Below, one piece after another: positions 1 through 9,151 of a DNA stretch of 64,000 nt (within the stretch, counting starts at the first letter, position 1; each line of letters starts with the position of its first letter). The translations under genes and the position numbers were made by a program. The notes under the pieces are model-generated. The model had not been told where the DNA came from, searched no databases, and saw nothing but the letters and a program-made list of their open reading frames with translations. The DNA comes from Elusimicrobium sp. An273 (GTDB taxonomy: Bacteria > Elusimicrobiota > Elusimicrobia > Elusimicrobiales > Elusimicrobiaceae): the NCBI RefSeq assembly GCF_002159705.1, contig NZ_NFJD01000001.1, positions 248,001-312,000 of the forward strand, written 5' to 3'.

Positions 1-545
1 CATCCCAAATTGCCTTTCCAGCGGTAAGAATCCGTTTGGGCGAACGCTTTCTTTTGCACATAATTGGCAAACCAACCGCCCAAAACGCCCCACAAAGCGA
101 GTCCCAACAGCCCCCAAACCACCGGATACGTCTCCCACGCCATTTGTAGGGAGATCAGCGGGTTTTCGGCATATTTTAAAATAGAGTAGTTGATGCGCAT
201 GGAAATATAGGAATAGTGCGCAAAATCCAGAAAATACACCAATAACACGACGGCTTCCAACACGCCGTACAGCCACGCCATTCCTTTGCGGATGGCCCGC
301 GCTTTGTGCCAAAAAGCGCACACGGTAAAATACAGGCCCAGCGGAATGGCCAATGCACAGGCCAGGCGCATATCAAATTTGGCACCTACATAAAAGGTTT
401 CCCACAATTCCGGGTAGGACTGCGGCACCAACGCGGCACGGAATACAAACAGGAAAATGCCGCGCATCAGCGTAAAAAGCAACCAGTTCGCCAAGATGAA
501 CCCAAAATAGGCTTTAATCCACCCCGGCAGGACAATTTTCTTCAT
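1..545 (-). CDS. LTA synthase/sulfatase-family membrane protein, N-terminal part
   Basis: The gene starts at 545 (ATG) behind a strong GGAGGAG ribosome site and runs off the left edge of the window, so only 181 codons are visible. They encode several hydrophobic segments (about residues 12-35, 58-75, 88-108 and 140-160). Between them are an FDMRLA motif and an FAHYSYISMRINYSIL stretch. This arrangement resembles the membrane anchor of LTA synthase or MdoB-type phosphoglycerol transferases, in which a C-terminal sulfatase-fold domain faces outward. That domain would lie beyond the window, so the family call is inference from the anchor alone. Any polytopic membrane protein remains possible. 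Confidence 0.5.
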   Translation of the reverse strand, partial: MKKIVLPGWIKAYFGFILANWLLFTLMRGIFLFVFRAALVPQSYPELWETFYVGAKFDMRLACALAIPLGLYFTVCAFWHKARAIRKGMAWLYGVLEAVVLLVYFLDFAHYSYISMRINYSILKYAENPLISLQMAWETYPVVWGLLGLALWGVLGGWFANYVQKKAFAQTDSYRWKGNLG

Positions 546-617
546 AACTCCTCCGAAAGTAACTTTCTTATATGATATCAAATCTAAACGCCGGGCTAAA
601 TGCCCTTTCGCCCCCTC

Positions 618-712
618 AAAGACCCATATAAAGACCTATATTTGGAAGGGCCAATTGGGTTTTAAAAATAGGACTAAAGACCCTTGTGAGCACTTTATAA
701 AAGCTTTATGCT
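618..712 (+). promoter_or_regulatory. Promoter with shared GGNC-N4-GNCCCTKG element
   Basis: GGACTAAAGACCCTTG lies at 671-686, followed by exactly 20 nt and then a TATGCT -10 box at 707-712. The TTG ending the element sits where a -35 box would be (17-nt spacer). Two further AAAGACCY half-sites lie at 618-625 and 630-637. The same element and spacing recur before the genes starting at 25230, 51819 and 53056. Confidence 0.65.
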
Positions 713-736
713 ATTTATATAGATAAAGGAAGGAGC

Positions 737-750
737 ATATATATATATAT
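737..750 (+). repeat. (AT)7 dinucleotide tract between ribosome site and start codon
   Basis: Seven AT units lie between the AAGGAAGGAG ribosome site (726-735) and the ATG at 749, and they form part of that start codon. Slippage would change the spacing between ribosome site and start codon in steps of two. Confidence 0.7.
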
Positions 751-2203
751 GTCCATTGGAAAATATCTTGTATTTTGTTTGGTTGCCGCCTCTACAGCCA
801 CTTCGGCGCTGGCCCAAGGCGTCGGGGGTTCGGCGGCCAAAATGATTGAAAAATCCGTTACGGCTTCTAAATTATTACAACAAAACTCTTCCGCGGCTTT
901 TCTGCGTGAAACCACATTAAAAAATTATTTTTCTTCTTTGGAAGAGTTCCGCCACGCCCTTCGGTCAAACCCCGCTTGGGCGCTTTCTCCCGCAGCGGCT
1001 TCCAGCCGGAAGCAACTGCAGGCCATGGGGCTTTCCCTGCCCGCTCTTCCGCCGGCTTCGGCGGATGTAGCTGCAAAAGAAAAATATCTCCAAGCCCTTT
1101 CCGATATTTTGTACCGCGAGGCAAAAGCATTGGGCCAAATTGTTCAGGCCAACCCGATTCCGGCCTTTCGCACGCCCCATCTTAAAACACTCGTCGAAGC
1201 CGCCAAAACCAACGGCGAACGCTCCCTGCTCAAGCCCTTCACGGTGCCCGCTCCGGATACCTTTTTTGCAGCCGGCGACCCTGACTTTTCCCTGCAAGTG
1301 TCGGGCGTGGGCCAAGTGAGAATTACGCCTTTTATCCCCTCCGAAGACCGGGGCAGCTCTTTATATATAGATCCGGTAGAATATGGCTTTTTCTGCTCTC
1401 ATCTCTTGGCCGGCCCTCAGCAGGCGCTTGATCAAATTGCCAAAAACGACCGCCTGCCCCAAAAGCAAAAAGAATTGATGCTCTCCGTAATGAAAAACAC
1501 TTTTTCTTTATTGGATTTTAACTTCGTACGCAAATACATCATTGCATTTAACCGCCTGCCGCTGGTAGAAACGCCCGCCAATACGGAAATGGAAAAGCTC
1601 TATCAAGCCCAGGGATACGCGGCGGCACAAGAAAAGCGGTTACTTCAAAAATTAAAATCCGCCGGCCGCTGGACGCCCCAGGATTACGAGGCCTTCATCA
1701 GCTGGTCGGTTTATCTGGATCCGCAACAGGCGCAATTACTGCTCAAAGCGATTACTTATTTAGAGCCGGATGCGGCTCTGTTGGTATTGGCGCACCCGCT
1801 TGAGTCCAGCCTCGTCAAAAAAATTGAAGGACAAATAACGCACCTTCAAAACAACCGCCATCTGATCTGGCCCAACGGAATCATCCTTTCCAAAATGCCT
1901 TTGCTGCAGACCCCGCAGAACATGCAGGCGGCCTGGAAAAAAGAATTGACCGAATACTTAGACATCTTGCAAACACGGCTGTCTAAGTTGGCCCAAGAAA
2001 GAGATTTTCTGCAGCGCACGCATCAGCGGGTTTCGGTTAATGCGTTGGGAATACTTGGCGATGAACCGGAAAACGCCGCCATACAAACCGCTATGCAGCT
2101 GGAAATCTCGGCGCTTTTGGCCCGGTTGGATCCGCTGATTGAGCAAATTCAAAAACGCATATATCAGATTGGCACGGAATTGGAGGGCATGGAACGCTTC
2201 TAA
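749..2203 (+). CDS. Exported protein of unknown function, paralogue 1
   Basis: This 484-residue protein has a clear signal peptide (hydrophobic to about residue 20, cleavage near ALA-Q). The mature part is helix-rich and contains no domain I recognise. It is a paralogue of the next gene. Shared blocks include LEEFRHALRSNPAWA against LEETRRALVQNPGWA and ILYREAKAL against LLYRESKAL, and the middle and C-terminal thirds (WTPQDYEAF..VYLDP, LAHPLESSL, WPNGIILSK) also align. Its promoter carries the 16-nt element also found before the exported proteins starting at 25230, 51819 and 53056. The ATG at 749 is 13 nt from a good ribosome site because of an intervening (AT)7 tract. No function is assigned. 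Confidence 0.85.
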   Translation: MSIGKYLVFCLVAASTATSALAQGVGGSAAKMIEKSVTASKLLQQNSSAAFLRETTLKNYFSSLEEFRHALRSNPAWALSPAAASSRKQLQAMGLSLPALPPASADVAAKEKYLQALSDILYREAKALGQIVQANPIPAFRTPHLKTLVEAAKTNGERSLLKPFTVPAPDTFFAAGDPDFSLQVSGVGQVRITPFIPSEDRGSSLYIDPVEYGFFCSHLLAGPQQALDQIAKNDRLPQKQKELMLSVMKNTFSLLDFNFVRKYIIAFNRLPLVETPANTEMEKLYQAQGYAAAQEKRLLQKLKSAGRWTPQDYEAFISWSVYLDPQQAQLLLKAITYLEPDAALLVLAHPLESSLVKKIEGQITHLQNNRHLIWPNGIILSKMPLLQTPQNMQAAWKKELTEYLDILQTRLSKLAQERDFLQRTHQRVSVNALGILGDEPENAAIQTAMQLEISALLARLDPLIEQIQKRIYQIGTELEGMERF

Positions 2204-2251
2204 TAAAAAAATGCGAAGCGGCGGTTTGTTAAACCGATTGGAAACATTTTT

Positions 2252-3679
2252 ATGAACACATCCCATAGAATTTTAATTTTGTGTTTCTTGCTGAGTTGCA
2301 CGACAGGGGCAGGGGCGCAGCCTTTGTCCAAAAATTTATCTCAATTGTTAAGAGGTTCTTTCACGGCCCCGCGCATGGTTTTGGAAAACGGGGCCCTGTC
2401 TTCCGCCCAAAAGCATCTGCTGGAGTCCCAGCTGACCGCATTGGAAGAAACCCGCCGGGCCCTGGTGCAAAACCCCGGCTGGGCGGTATCTAAGGATTTC
2501 AACCTAACCGCCAAGCGCCTGGCGCGCCTGGAGTTGCCGGTGCCCCCCAAACCGAAAGCGGATGCGCCGACTGCCGAAAAAGAGCGCTATTTAAAAAGAC
2601 TTAACAAACTGCTGTACCGGGAAAGCAAAGCCTTGGCGTCCGTCCTTGACCAACAGCCGCGCCCTTATACACCGGACAAGCGCCTAAACTGGGAGCCGCT
2701 TTCCACCCCCCGCCAGCAGGCTTTAACCCGCGACCATTGGGAACAAATCCTCGCCAGCGGAAACCCTTCTTTTACCTGGGGCACCCAAAACTGGGATGAA
2801 GTGCAAGTAAACCCCTTGCGTTTTGCGACAAATCCGAATGATCCCGATTATATTCCTGAAGAAGCCTGGGAAGAATTAACGTGGGAGACGGGGTCTTCCA
2901 AGTACGAGTTTTATAACGCAATTTTAGACGCGCCCGCCTTAACCTCCCGCCAAAAGCAACTGCTTATTTGCGCCGCGGAGGAAGCGTCCGCCGTTTTAAC
3001 CTATGAATTTGTGCAGCTCTATGTGCCCGCCTTTGGCATGCTCCCGCAAGCGGTTGTTCCGTCTGCCGCCGAGCCGGACGCACACGCCGGGCTGGAAGCG
3101 TATGCAACCGCCGTTCAAAAAAAGTTGCTGTTAAAATTACAAGACGAGGGATCTTGGTCTCCCGCCGATTTTGAACGCTTTGCGCAAGTGTCCGTTTTCC
3201 TGCCGGCCGAAAAAGCCCAAGCGGTATTGGGGGCGGCTACTTTTTTGGAAACGCAAGCCCCGCTGTGGCTATTGGAACATCCGTTAGACCATCCCCTTTC
3301 CCAAGAAATTCTAAAACGCACGCAAGACGCCCGCCTGCACCAGCAAGAACGCTGGCCCGATGGTGTCATTCTGCCCAAAGCAAAACTGTCCAACCGGTTT
3401 AAATTGCTTTATTCCGCCCGCCGCAAGGCCTTGCAAGCTTACAGCGACCTGTTGTGGAACCGCTTGCAAAAACTGCTCGACAAGCAGGACTCCGCCCGCC
3501 GAGCGGCCCAAATTTTAACGGATCATCCGCCCACAAAAGACAGCACTGTGGAAGACAAAAAGCAAATACTTGCTACGTGGATTTTTATTTCGGCACGGGA
3601 AGCCCGCTTGCAAAAAAACATTAACGAAGTATCCCTGCGGCTGCATCAAACCGAAGCAGAACTCGGCCGCATGCCGTAG
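2252..3679 (+). CDS. Exported protein of unknown function, paralogue 2
   Basis: This 475-residue protein has an N-terminal signal peptide ending near residue 22 (GAGAQ). It could instead be lipidated, since LLSC at residues 12-15 is a weak lipobox. The rest is helical and aligns along most of its length with the preceding gene, including an LEETRRALVQNPGWA block, a WSPADFERFAQVSVFLPAEKAQ block and a WPDGVILPKAKL block. The 48-nt gap to the first paralogue has no promoter of the shared type, so the two are probably co-transcribed. No catalytic motif or known domain was recognised. The pair looks like a local duplication that has diverged considerably. Confidence 0.85.
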   Translation: MNTSHRILILCFLLSCTTGAGAQPLSKNLSQLLRGSFTAPRMVLENGALSSAQKHLLESQLTALEETRRALVQNPGWAVSKDFNLTAKRLARLELPVPPKPKADAPTAEKERYLKRLNKLLYRESKALASVLDQQPRPYTPDKRLNWEPLSTPRQQALTRDHWEQILASGNPSFTWGTQNWDEVQVNPLRFATNPNDPDYIPEEAWEELTWETGSSKYEFYNAILDAPALTSRQKQLLICAAEEASAVLTYEFVQLYVPAFGMLPQAVVPSAAEPDAHAGLEAYATAVQKKLLLKLQDEGSWSPADFERFAQVSVFLPAEKAQAVLGAATFLETQAPLWLLEHPLDHPLSQEILKRTQDARLHQQERWPDGVILPKAKLSNRFKLLYSARRKALQAYSDLLWNRLQKLLDKQDSARRAAQILTDHPPTKDSTVEDKKQILATWIFISAREARLQKNINEVSLRLHQTEAELGRMP

Positions 3680-3799
3680 CACCCGCCCTGCCTGTCGTTT
3701 GCTGTCTAAAACGGCGGGAGCGGGGTATCTTCTCTTTCCCGCCAGAAAATGCTATGCTGGAATTCTCTCCCCCCGCGGAGAAAAAAGGAGGCAGCAACT

Positions 3800-5113
3800 A
3801 TGCGCATGATTGATATCATCATCAAAAAACGAAACGGCAAGACGTTAACGCAAGAGGAATTTAATTTCGTGGCCAACGGCGCCGCCAAAGGCACCGTGCC
3901 CGACTATCAGCTTTCCGCTTTTTTAATGGCGTGCTTTTTGCGCCCCCTTTCCGACAAAGAAACCGCTCTTTTTACCAAAGCCATGGCCCATTCGGGCGGG
4001 CGGTTGGATTTTTCTTCCGTCAAATTACCCAAGGTAGACAAACACTCCACCGGCGGCGTGGGGGACGGCATTTCTATGGCGTTGGCGCCCCTTGTGGCGT
4101 GCGGCGGCGTAGCGGTGCCGATGATGTCCGGCCGCGGCCTGGGACACACGGGCGGCACCCTGGACAAGCTGGAATCGATGAAGAATTTTGAAGTGCGCGT
4201 ACCGGTCAAACTCATCTACCGCCAAATTCAAAAACTGGGCGTTTGCATGTTTGGGCAAACGCAGGATTTGGCCCCCGCCGACAAAAAACTCTATTCCCTG
4301 CGGGACGCCACCGGCACCGTGGAAAGCCGTCCGCTGATTGTAGCCAGCATCCTTTCCAAAAAATACGCCGAAGGCGTGGACAGCCTGCTGATGGACGTTA
4401 AATACGGCTCCGGCGCGTTTATGCAGAAGCTGGAAGACAGCCGCAAACTGGCCCGCGCCTTAGTCAGCACCGCCAAGCTTTTGGGCTTAAAATGCCGCGC
4501 GCTGATTACCTATATGGATCAGCCCTTGGGCCGCGCCATCGGCAATGCCAACGAAATGCTGCAAACGGTGCTTATTTTGAAGGGAAACAAAGAGTTGGCG
4601 CCGGATTTTTATGAACTGTTAATTGAAGAAGCCGCCAACATGCTCGTCATCAGCGGCAAGGTCAAGGACGTCAAAAAAGCGCGCGCGCTGATGGAAGAAA
4701 AAATCGCCAACGGCGAAGCCGCCGCCAAACTGCGCGAGATGATTAAATGGCAGGGCGCCAGCCCCGAAGCGGTGGACAATCCCGTCAAATACTTCAAAAA
4801 CGCCAAACTGAAATTTGAATTTAAAGCCGCCGCCAACGGATTTGTGGAGCATATCGACGCCAAAACCGCCGGTATGGCCGGCGTGCTGTTGGGCGCGGGG
4901 CGCAACACCATGGAAGACGCCATTGATTACGGTGCGGGCATTTGGCTGGACAAAAAAGCCGGCGACGCCGTAAAGAAAGGGGACGTAATTGCCACGCTCT
5001 ACGCCTCTGACAAAAAACGCTTGGAAGACGGCGCAGCTCTTTTTACGCAAGCCGTAAAAATAGGCAAGAAAAAACCCGCCCCTTACAAAATTGTAAAAGA
5101 AGTTATTAAATAA
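3800..5113 (+). CDS. deoA: Pyrimidine-nucleoside (thymidine) phosphorylase
   Basis: This 437-residue enzyme cleaves thymidine, and probably uridine, with phosphate to free base and (deoxy)ribose-1-phosphate in nucleoside salvage. The glycosyltransferase family 3 signature is intact: KHSTGGVGDG phosphate-binding loop near residue 83, the MSGRGLGHTGGTLDKLE block near 110, and DVKYGSGAFM near 195. The C-terminal alpha/beta domain (AAANGFVEHIDAKTAGMAGVLLGAGR) is complete and the length is typical. The ATG at 3800 is chosen over an upstream in-frame ATG because AAAGGAGG sits directly before it and the family begins MRMIDIIIKKR. An extended -10 (TGCTATGCT) lies upstream near 3750. The gene ends in a strong terminator shared with the convergent AsmA gene. 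Whether it is a deoA or pdp type cannot be settled by eye. Confidence 0.92.
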   Translation: MRMIDIIIKKRNGKTLTQEEFNFVANGAAKGTVPDYQLSAFLMACFLRPLSDKETALFTKAMAHSGGRLDFSSVKLPKVDKHSTGGVGDGISMALAPLVACGGVAVPMMSGRGLGHTGGTLDKLESMKNFEVRVPVKLIYRQIQKLGVCMFGQTQDLAPADKKLYSLRDATGTVESRPLIVASILSKKYAEGVDSLLMDVKYGSGAFMQKLEDSRKLARALVSTAKLLGLKCRALITYMDQPLGRAIGNANEMLQTVLILKGNKELAPDFYELLIEEAANMLVISGKVKDVKKARALMEEKIANGEAAAKLREMIKWQGASPEAVDNPVKYFKNAKLKFEFKAAANGFVEHIDAKTAGMAGVLLGAGRNTMEDAIDYGAGIWLDKKAGDAVKKGDVIATLYASDKKRLEDGAALFTQAVKIGKKKPAPYKIVKEVIK

Positions 5114-5114
5114 A

Positions 5115-5142
5115 AAATCCCCCGCTTAGGCGGGGGATTTTT
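5115..5142. terminator. Bidirectional hairpin terminator
   Basis: Stem CCCCCGC/GCGGGGG with a TTAG loop (5119-5136) is flanked by A-rich and T-rich runs. It serves the phosphorylase gene on the plus strand and the AsmA gene on the minus strand. Confidence 0.85.
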
Positions 5143-5164
5143 ACAGATAACCAAAAGCCGGCAA

Positions 5165-7495
5165 TCAGTCCGTTGCTTCGGGCGTTTCGGGCGCTTCTGT
5201 CGTTTCGGGCGTTTGCTCAGAAGCAGCTTGCTCCTGCGCGGCCGTTTCTGGTTCGGCCGCCGTAACCGCAGTCGTTTGCTGCGGCGCGGGTTTCTTTTTA
5301 AACAGCCCAAACAATCCGCCGATTCCTTTTTTTACCGATCGGCTTGCAAAATTGTTGTTGATTCCCTGCGTGAGGAGTGACGAAACCGAGCCTATTAAAC
5401 TCATACTTCCCTTCGGTTCCGACACCGTCCCCCCTACTTTCACCGTCAGCGGCATGATGCCGTCCTCCTCGTGTTTGCCGGGGGCGGCCTGCACCGTCAT
5501 ATCCAGTTCGCCGGTGTTGAAATCGGTTTTCCCGTCCAGCGTAAACGAAACCATATCCGACACGAACGTCCCGCCGTGCACGTCCGCCACGCCCTGCGTG
5601 AACTGTACGGAAGTGGCAAATTTATCATACGCCAGCCGCCCGTCTATTTTTCGGTCGGTATACGGCACCATAATTTGCATGGGCTGCCCGTCCGGGCCGG
5701 TAACGGTTTTCACCACCAAATCGGCTTCTCCTTCCTCTTCCGGTTCCCCGGCGCCCATCACGTTTAACAACCCGCTGCCTAGTCCGTCCAGCACCGCAAA
5801 CACGTTCATGGAGTTAAACACTTTGCCCACAATGTTGATGGACAGGAACAGCACTTTCGTAACGGCGTTGGCATTGGTCAGGCGGTAGAGGTCTTTAATT
5901 TCGCCGCTGCCCATGGAAAGCGTTAAATCGCCGTGGGTTTGTTTTAAATCCGGCGTAACACCGGTCAGATCGGAACGGAACACTAGGTCGGTGCCGTACA
6001 CGTACGGAGCGTCCAGCGAGGCTACCTGAATATCCGCGCGGATATTCACCGGCGGCAGCGGCCAGGCCTCTTCGGGGGCCGCCACCAATTGCGTATCCGC
6101 CACAAAGCCGTCCGGCGTTTGGGGCGGCTCAACAGCCGCCGCCATGGGCGGAAGCGCCACCCGGCCCGCCCGCAGTTGCAAGTCGGCGTCTATTTGCTGG
6201 GGCTGTTGGGTTACGTCCAATTTGCCTTCAAATTTTTCTCCGTTTAATTTCCCGTTAAACGTGCCTTTTGCGCTTCCTTGGGTAAACGCCGCATTTTCTT
6301 GGGCGGAAAACGCCAACGTAACCCCCGTAAATTTGCCCATGTGTTCAATTTGAACGGATCCGTCCTCCAGCGCAAGCTGCGCTTGGGCGCCTTCTTTATT
6401 CCAAGAGCCCGTCCCCTTTAAAAGGCCGGACGGGCGATACTGCTTTTCCCAAGGGGGAAATAATGCCGCCGCCTGCGCCGCGTCTATTTCAAAAGAAGAA
6501 TCCACCTCGTACGCGGGTTTGTCGCCATAGCGGACATTCCCCGCAAACTGGGCCTGCACTCCGGGCATCGAAAAATCAAAATCCGTTACCGCCAGCTGTT
6601 GCTCGGCAGGAGTCAGCCGAAACCGGGTGTTTACTTCAGCCTGCGAAATGGCAAACGGCGGCACCTGGGGCAGCAGATCGGCCAACGCCTGCGCCGATAA
6701 ATTTTGAAGCTGCACTTTAGCCGCCACGGCAGGCTGCACGAGCGAATCCGCCTGCAATTGCAGCTGCAATTGGGCGTCTTGGTATTGGGCGGAAAAATCC
6801 GTAATGTTAACCGACGCATTTGCCAAATTTAAATCTTTTAAAAGGACTTCCGCTTTTAATTCCGCGGGGAGGGTAAACACTTGGCCGTCTTTTTCATACA
6901 AAAGCGTGGAGCGAAAGCGCACCGCCACCGGCTTGCCAAAAGCAAAATGCCGCACCATAAAAAGCACTTCTTTTGCCGCGGCGCGGGTATGGGTTTGCGC
7001 GTCCGAATAATCCAGCTGCAAATGCTGCACTGTCAGTTGCCCCAGCGTAATATCCAGCGGCACTTGGAAAGATTCCGTTTTCTCCGCCGCGGCGGCAGGC
7101 GCCGAAGTAACCATGCTCTGCCAGTTAAACGTGCCGTCCGCCAAGCGTTCCAGATGTATTTGCGCTCCGTTGACGGTCAACGAGCGAACTTTAAAATCGC
7201 CGCGCAGCAAATATAACAAATCCGCCCGCAGCCGCACGCGATCCAAGGATAAAAAAGTACCGTTTTTAAATCCGCCCGCTTCGGAAATTTCCAACCCGTC
7301 CAGTTTTACCCCCATAAAACTGGCGGACATTTTTTCCAGCCGTACTTCCCGGTTTAAAAGAGCCGCGGCTTTTTCCACCGTCCACCCGCGCGTCCAGTCC
7401 CAGCCGGAACCCCAGCGCAGCATCAAATCGGCCCCAAAAAATAAAATAAGCGCGCTTACCGCCGCCAAGGCGGCACGTCTAAGCCATTTTTTCAT
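5165..7495 (-). CDS. AsmA-family envelope protein
   Basis: This 776-residue protein is anchored by one N-terminal membrane segment (about residues 8-28). It is followed by the AsmA N-terminal pattern (LLNREVRLEKMSASFMGVKLDGLEIS, SLDRVRLRADLLYLLRGDFKVRSLTVNGAQIHLER) and a long beta-rich body with the C-terminal AsmA-like block near residues 560-720. AsmA relatives are thought to span the periplasm and help move lipids to the outer membrane. The C-terminus is a low-complexity Ala/Glu/Thr tail (about residues 735-776). The start at 7495 is chosen because MKKWLRRAALAAVSALILFFG is a typical anchor and GGAAGAAAGAAG precedes it. This start overlaps the 3' end of queH by 17 nt, implying translational coupling. 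Confidence 0.85.
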   Translation of the reverse strand: MKKWLRRAALAAVSALILFFGADLMLRWGSGWDWTRGWTVEKAAALLNREVRLEKMSASFMGVKLDGLEISEAGGFKNGTFLSLDRVRLRADLLYLLRGDFKVRSLTVNGAQIHLERLADGTFNWQSMVTSAPAAAAEKTESFQVPLDITLGQLTVQHLQLDYSDAQTHTRAAAKEVLFMVRHFAFGKPVAVRFRSTLLYEKDGQVFTLPAELKAEVLLKDLNLANASVNITDFSAQYQDAQLQLQLQADSLVQPAVAAKVQLQNLSAQALADLLPQVPPFAISQAEVNTRFRLTPAEQQLAVTDFDFSMPGVQAQFAGNVRYGDKPAYEVDSSFEIDAAQAAALFPPWEKQYRPSGLLKGTGSWNKEGAQAQLALEDGSVQIEHMGKFTGVTLAFSAQENAAFTQGSAKGTFNGKLNGEKFEGKLDVTQQPQQIDADLQLRAGRVALPPMAAAVEPPQTPDGFVADTQLVAAPEEAWPLPPVNIRADIQVASLDAPYVYGTDLVFRSDLTGVTPDLKQTHGDLTLSMGSGEIKDLYRLTNANAVTKVLFLSINIVGKVFNSMNVFAVLDGLGSGLLNVMGAGEPEEEGEADLVVKTVTGPDGQPMQIMVPYTDRKIDGRLAYDKFATSVQFTQGVADVHGGTFVSDMVSFTLDGKTDFNTGELDMTVQAAPGKHEEDGIMPLTVKVGGTVSEPKGSMSLIGSVSSLLTQGINNNFASRSVKKGIGGLFGLFKKKPAPQQTTAVTAAEPETAAQEQAASEQTPETTEAPETPEATD

Positions 7496-8048
7496 TTTCT
7501 TCTTTCTTCCTGATACTGTATTTGCACCCGCAGTATTCCTGCTTATACAGGTGCAGTTCTTCAATTAACGCCCGGCGCAGCTCTTCCAAGCCGCCTTTGC
7601 GCCAGTTGACCGCCACATACGGTTTTCCCACGTGCATCCACGCCCAGCGGGCGGCGTCGTTTACTTGGTCTAAATCTTTGTAGCGCGATACGCCCAATAC
7701 GGAGGCAAACGCATCAAACTTATGCTCCCTGGCATATTCGGCCGCCCGTTTAAGCCGCAGGGCAAAACACGCCCAGCAGCGCTTGCCGCGCTCCGGTTCG
7801 TTTTCCAGTCCTTTTACGCATTCGTTCCAGACTTCCGGCTCGTAAGGCAGTTCGGCAAATTTCACGCCCAACGCCGCACAGGCGCGTTTTTGTTCATCGC
7901 GGCGTTTTTCGTACTCGGCAGTGGGGTAAATGTTGGGGTTGTAAAACAGCACCGTAACATCCACGCCGTCTTGCGACAGTTTTTTCATCACCGCGCACGA
8001 ACACGGCGCACAGCAGGATAACACAAGCAGTTTAGCGGGTAGTTGCAT
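7479..8048 (-). CDS. queH: Epoxyqueuosine reductase QueH
   Basis: This 189-residue enzyme reduces epoxyqueuosine to queuosine in tRNA, the last step of queuosine synthesis in bacteria that lack QueG. The family cysteines are visible: LSCCAPCS near residue 10, CWAC near residue 88 and YCGCKYS near residue 175. The FYNPNIYP..EYEKRRDEQ block and the SRYKDLDQVN block are also present. ATG 8048 is preferred over the in-frame codons at 8084 and 8093 because the family starts just before the CC motif. It also has a TACACT box (8055-8060) only 6 nt upstream, predicting a leaderless transcript. The gene overlaps the AsmA gene that follows. No preQ1 riboswitch was recognised. Confidence 0.92.
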   Translation of the reverse strand: MQLPAKLLVLSCCAPCSCAVMKKLSQDGVDVTVLFYNPNIYPTAEYEKRRDEQKRACAALGVKFAELPYEPEVWNECVKGLENEPERGKRCWACFALRLKRAAEYAREHKFDAFASVLGVSRYKDLDQVNDAARWAWMHVGKPYVAVNWRKGGLEELRRALIEELHLYKQEYCGCKYSIRKKEENEKMA

Positions 8049-8118
8049 ATATATAGTGTAGCAAAAGCGATACGGCAGGCGCATTTTTTGCAACGCTTAA
8101 AAAGGATTATTCTCCCAT

Positions 8119-8150
8119 AAAAAAGGGCGGATATGCTCCGCCCTTTTTGT
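8119..8150 (-). terminator. Hairpin terminator of corA
   Basis: AAAAAGGGCGGA/TCCGCCCTTTTT inverted repeat with a short loop lies directly downstream of the minus-strand CorA gene. Confidence 0.8.
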
Positions 8151-8163
8151 AAATCCAAAATGC

Positions 8164-9078
8164 TTACCAATTTTTATGCCGCCAGTACATCATCACCAGC
8201 CACACCAAAATCAAACAAATCCCGATGAGCATCCAAAACGCGTCCGGATGGTCGGAAAGCGGCAGGGTTACGTTCATCCCGTAAGCGCTGACCACCAAGG
8301 TGGGCACCATCATCCAAACGGTAATGACGTTTAATTTTTTAATCAGCTGGTTCAAATTGTTGTTTACAATGGAAGCGCGCGCATCCAGCAGCTGCGCCAA
8401 AATGTTGGAATAGATATCGGCCTGGGTTTTGCATTGCATATTTTCCACGATAATATCATCCAGCATTTCTTCGTCTTTTTCGTCAAACCCGATCCGGGCC
8501 GAAAGGTTGCGCGCTTTTTCAAACACAAATCCGTTGGAGGTAATGGCCTCGGCATAATACACCAAGCTTTTTACCAAGCTAAACAGGTTGAGCAGGTACG
8601 TATTATCCATAGACTCGGTGATTTTATCTTCAATTTCCTCGGAAATCATATGGATAATGCGCAAGTGTTCCACATAATGCGAAATGGAATTGTAAACGAG
8701 TTTCAGAAACACTTCTTTAATGGAAGAAACCGTATGAAAACGCTTGCCGACAAACAGCGGAATGTCTTCCGCCAGCACCACAATCAGTTTTTCTTCAAAC
8801 AGGAACATTCCCACCGAAGCCACTTTAAATTCCAGCTGGTCTTTGCCGGAATAATTTTTCGGCCGTTTGTAAATCATCACGATATGTTCCGGCTCAAATT
8901 CCAAGCGGGGCAGCTCGTCCGGGTCGAGGGCGGAGGCCAGGGTATGCTCGTCAATTTGGCAGGTTTCCACCAAATAGCGCTGTTCTTCCACCGACGGATT
9001 GGTATAGACATACACCTGGGCAACGTCGCCGGTGGTTTCCGTCAGTTTTTTCTCTATAATTTGATATTTTTTCAGCAT
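8164..9078 (-). CDS. corA: CorA-family divalent cation transporter
   Basis: This 304-residue protein has the CorA layout: a long cytoplasmic N-terminal alpha/beta and helical domain (to about residue 240) followed by two C-terminal membrane helices. The signature YGMNV (residues 267-271) lies between the helices, at the end of the first, and an acidic-aromatic loop follows. The C-terminus is basic (MMYWRHKNW), as expected. CorA pentamers move Mg2+ and sometimes Co2+ or Ni2+ down their gradient. An AGGAAGA ribosome site precedes ATG 9078. The gene is monocistronic, with its own downstream hairpin. Substrate preference cannot be read from the sequence. Confidence 0.9.
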   Translation of the reverse strand: MLKKYQIIEKKLTETTGDVAQVYVYTNPSVEEQRYLVETCQIDEHTLASALDPDELPRLEFEPEHIVMIYKRPKNYSGKDQLEFKVASVGMFLFEEKLIVVLAEDIPLFVGKRFHTVSSIKEVFLKLVYNSISHYVEHLRIIHMISEEIEDKITESMDNTYLLNLFSLVKSLVYYAEAITSNGFVFEKARNLSARIGFDEKDEEMLDDIIVENMQCKTQADIYSNILAQLLDARASIVNNNLNQLIKKLNVITVWMMVPTLVVSAYGMNVTLPLSDHPDAFWMLIGICLILVWLVMMYWRHKNW

Positions 9079-9151
9079 ACTGTCTTCCTGTTTGGCAAGC
9101 TATATTTAAATGATACCACCTAACAGCGCCCTTGTAAAGCTTTTTACCGTC

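Noticed and set aside
8434-9123. 229-codon open frame opposite corA
   Set aside because: It is antisense to a certain gene, rich in His and Phe as expected for a mirror frame, and has no ribosome site.
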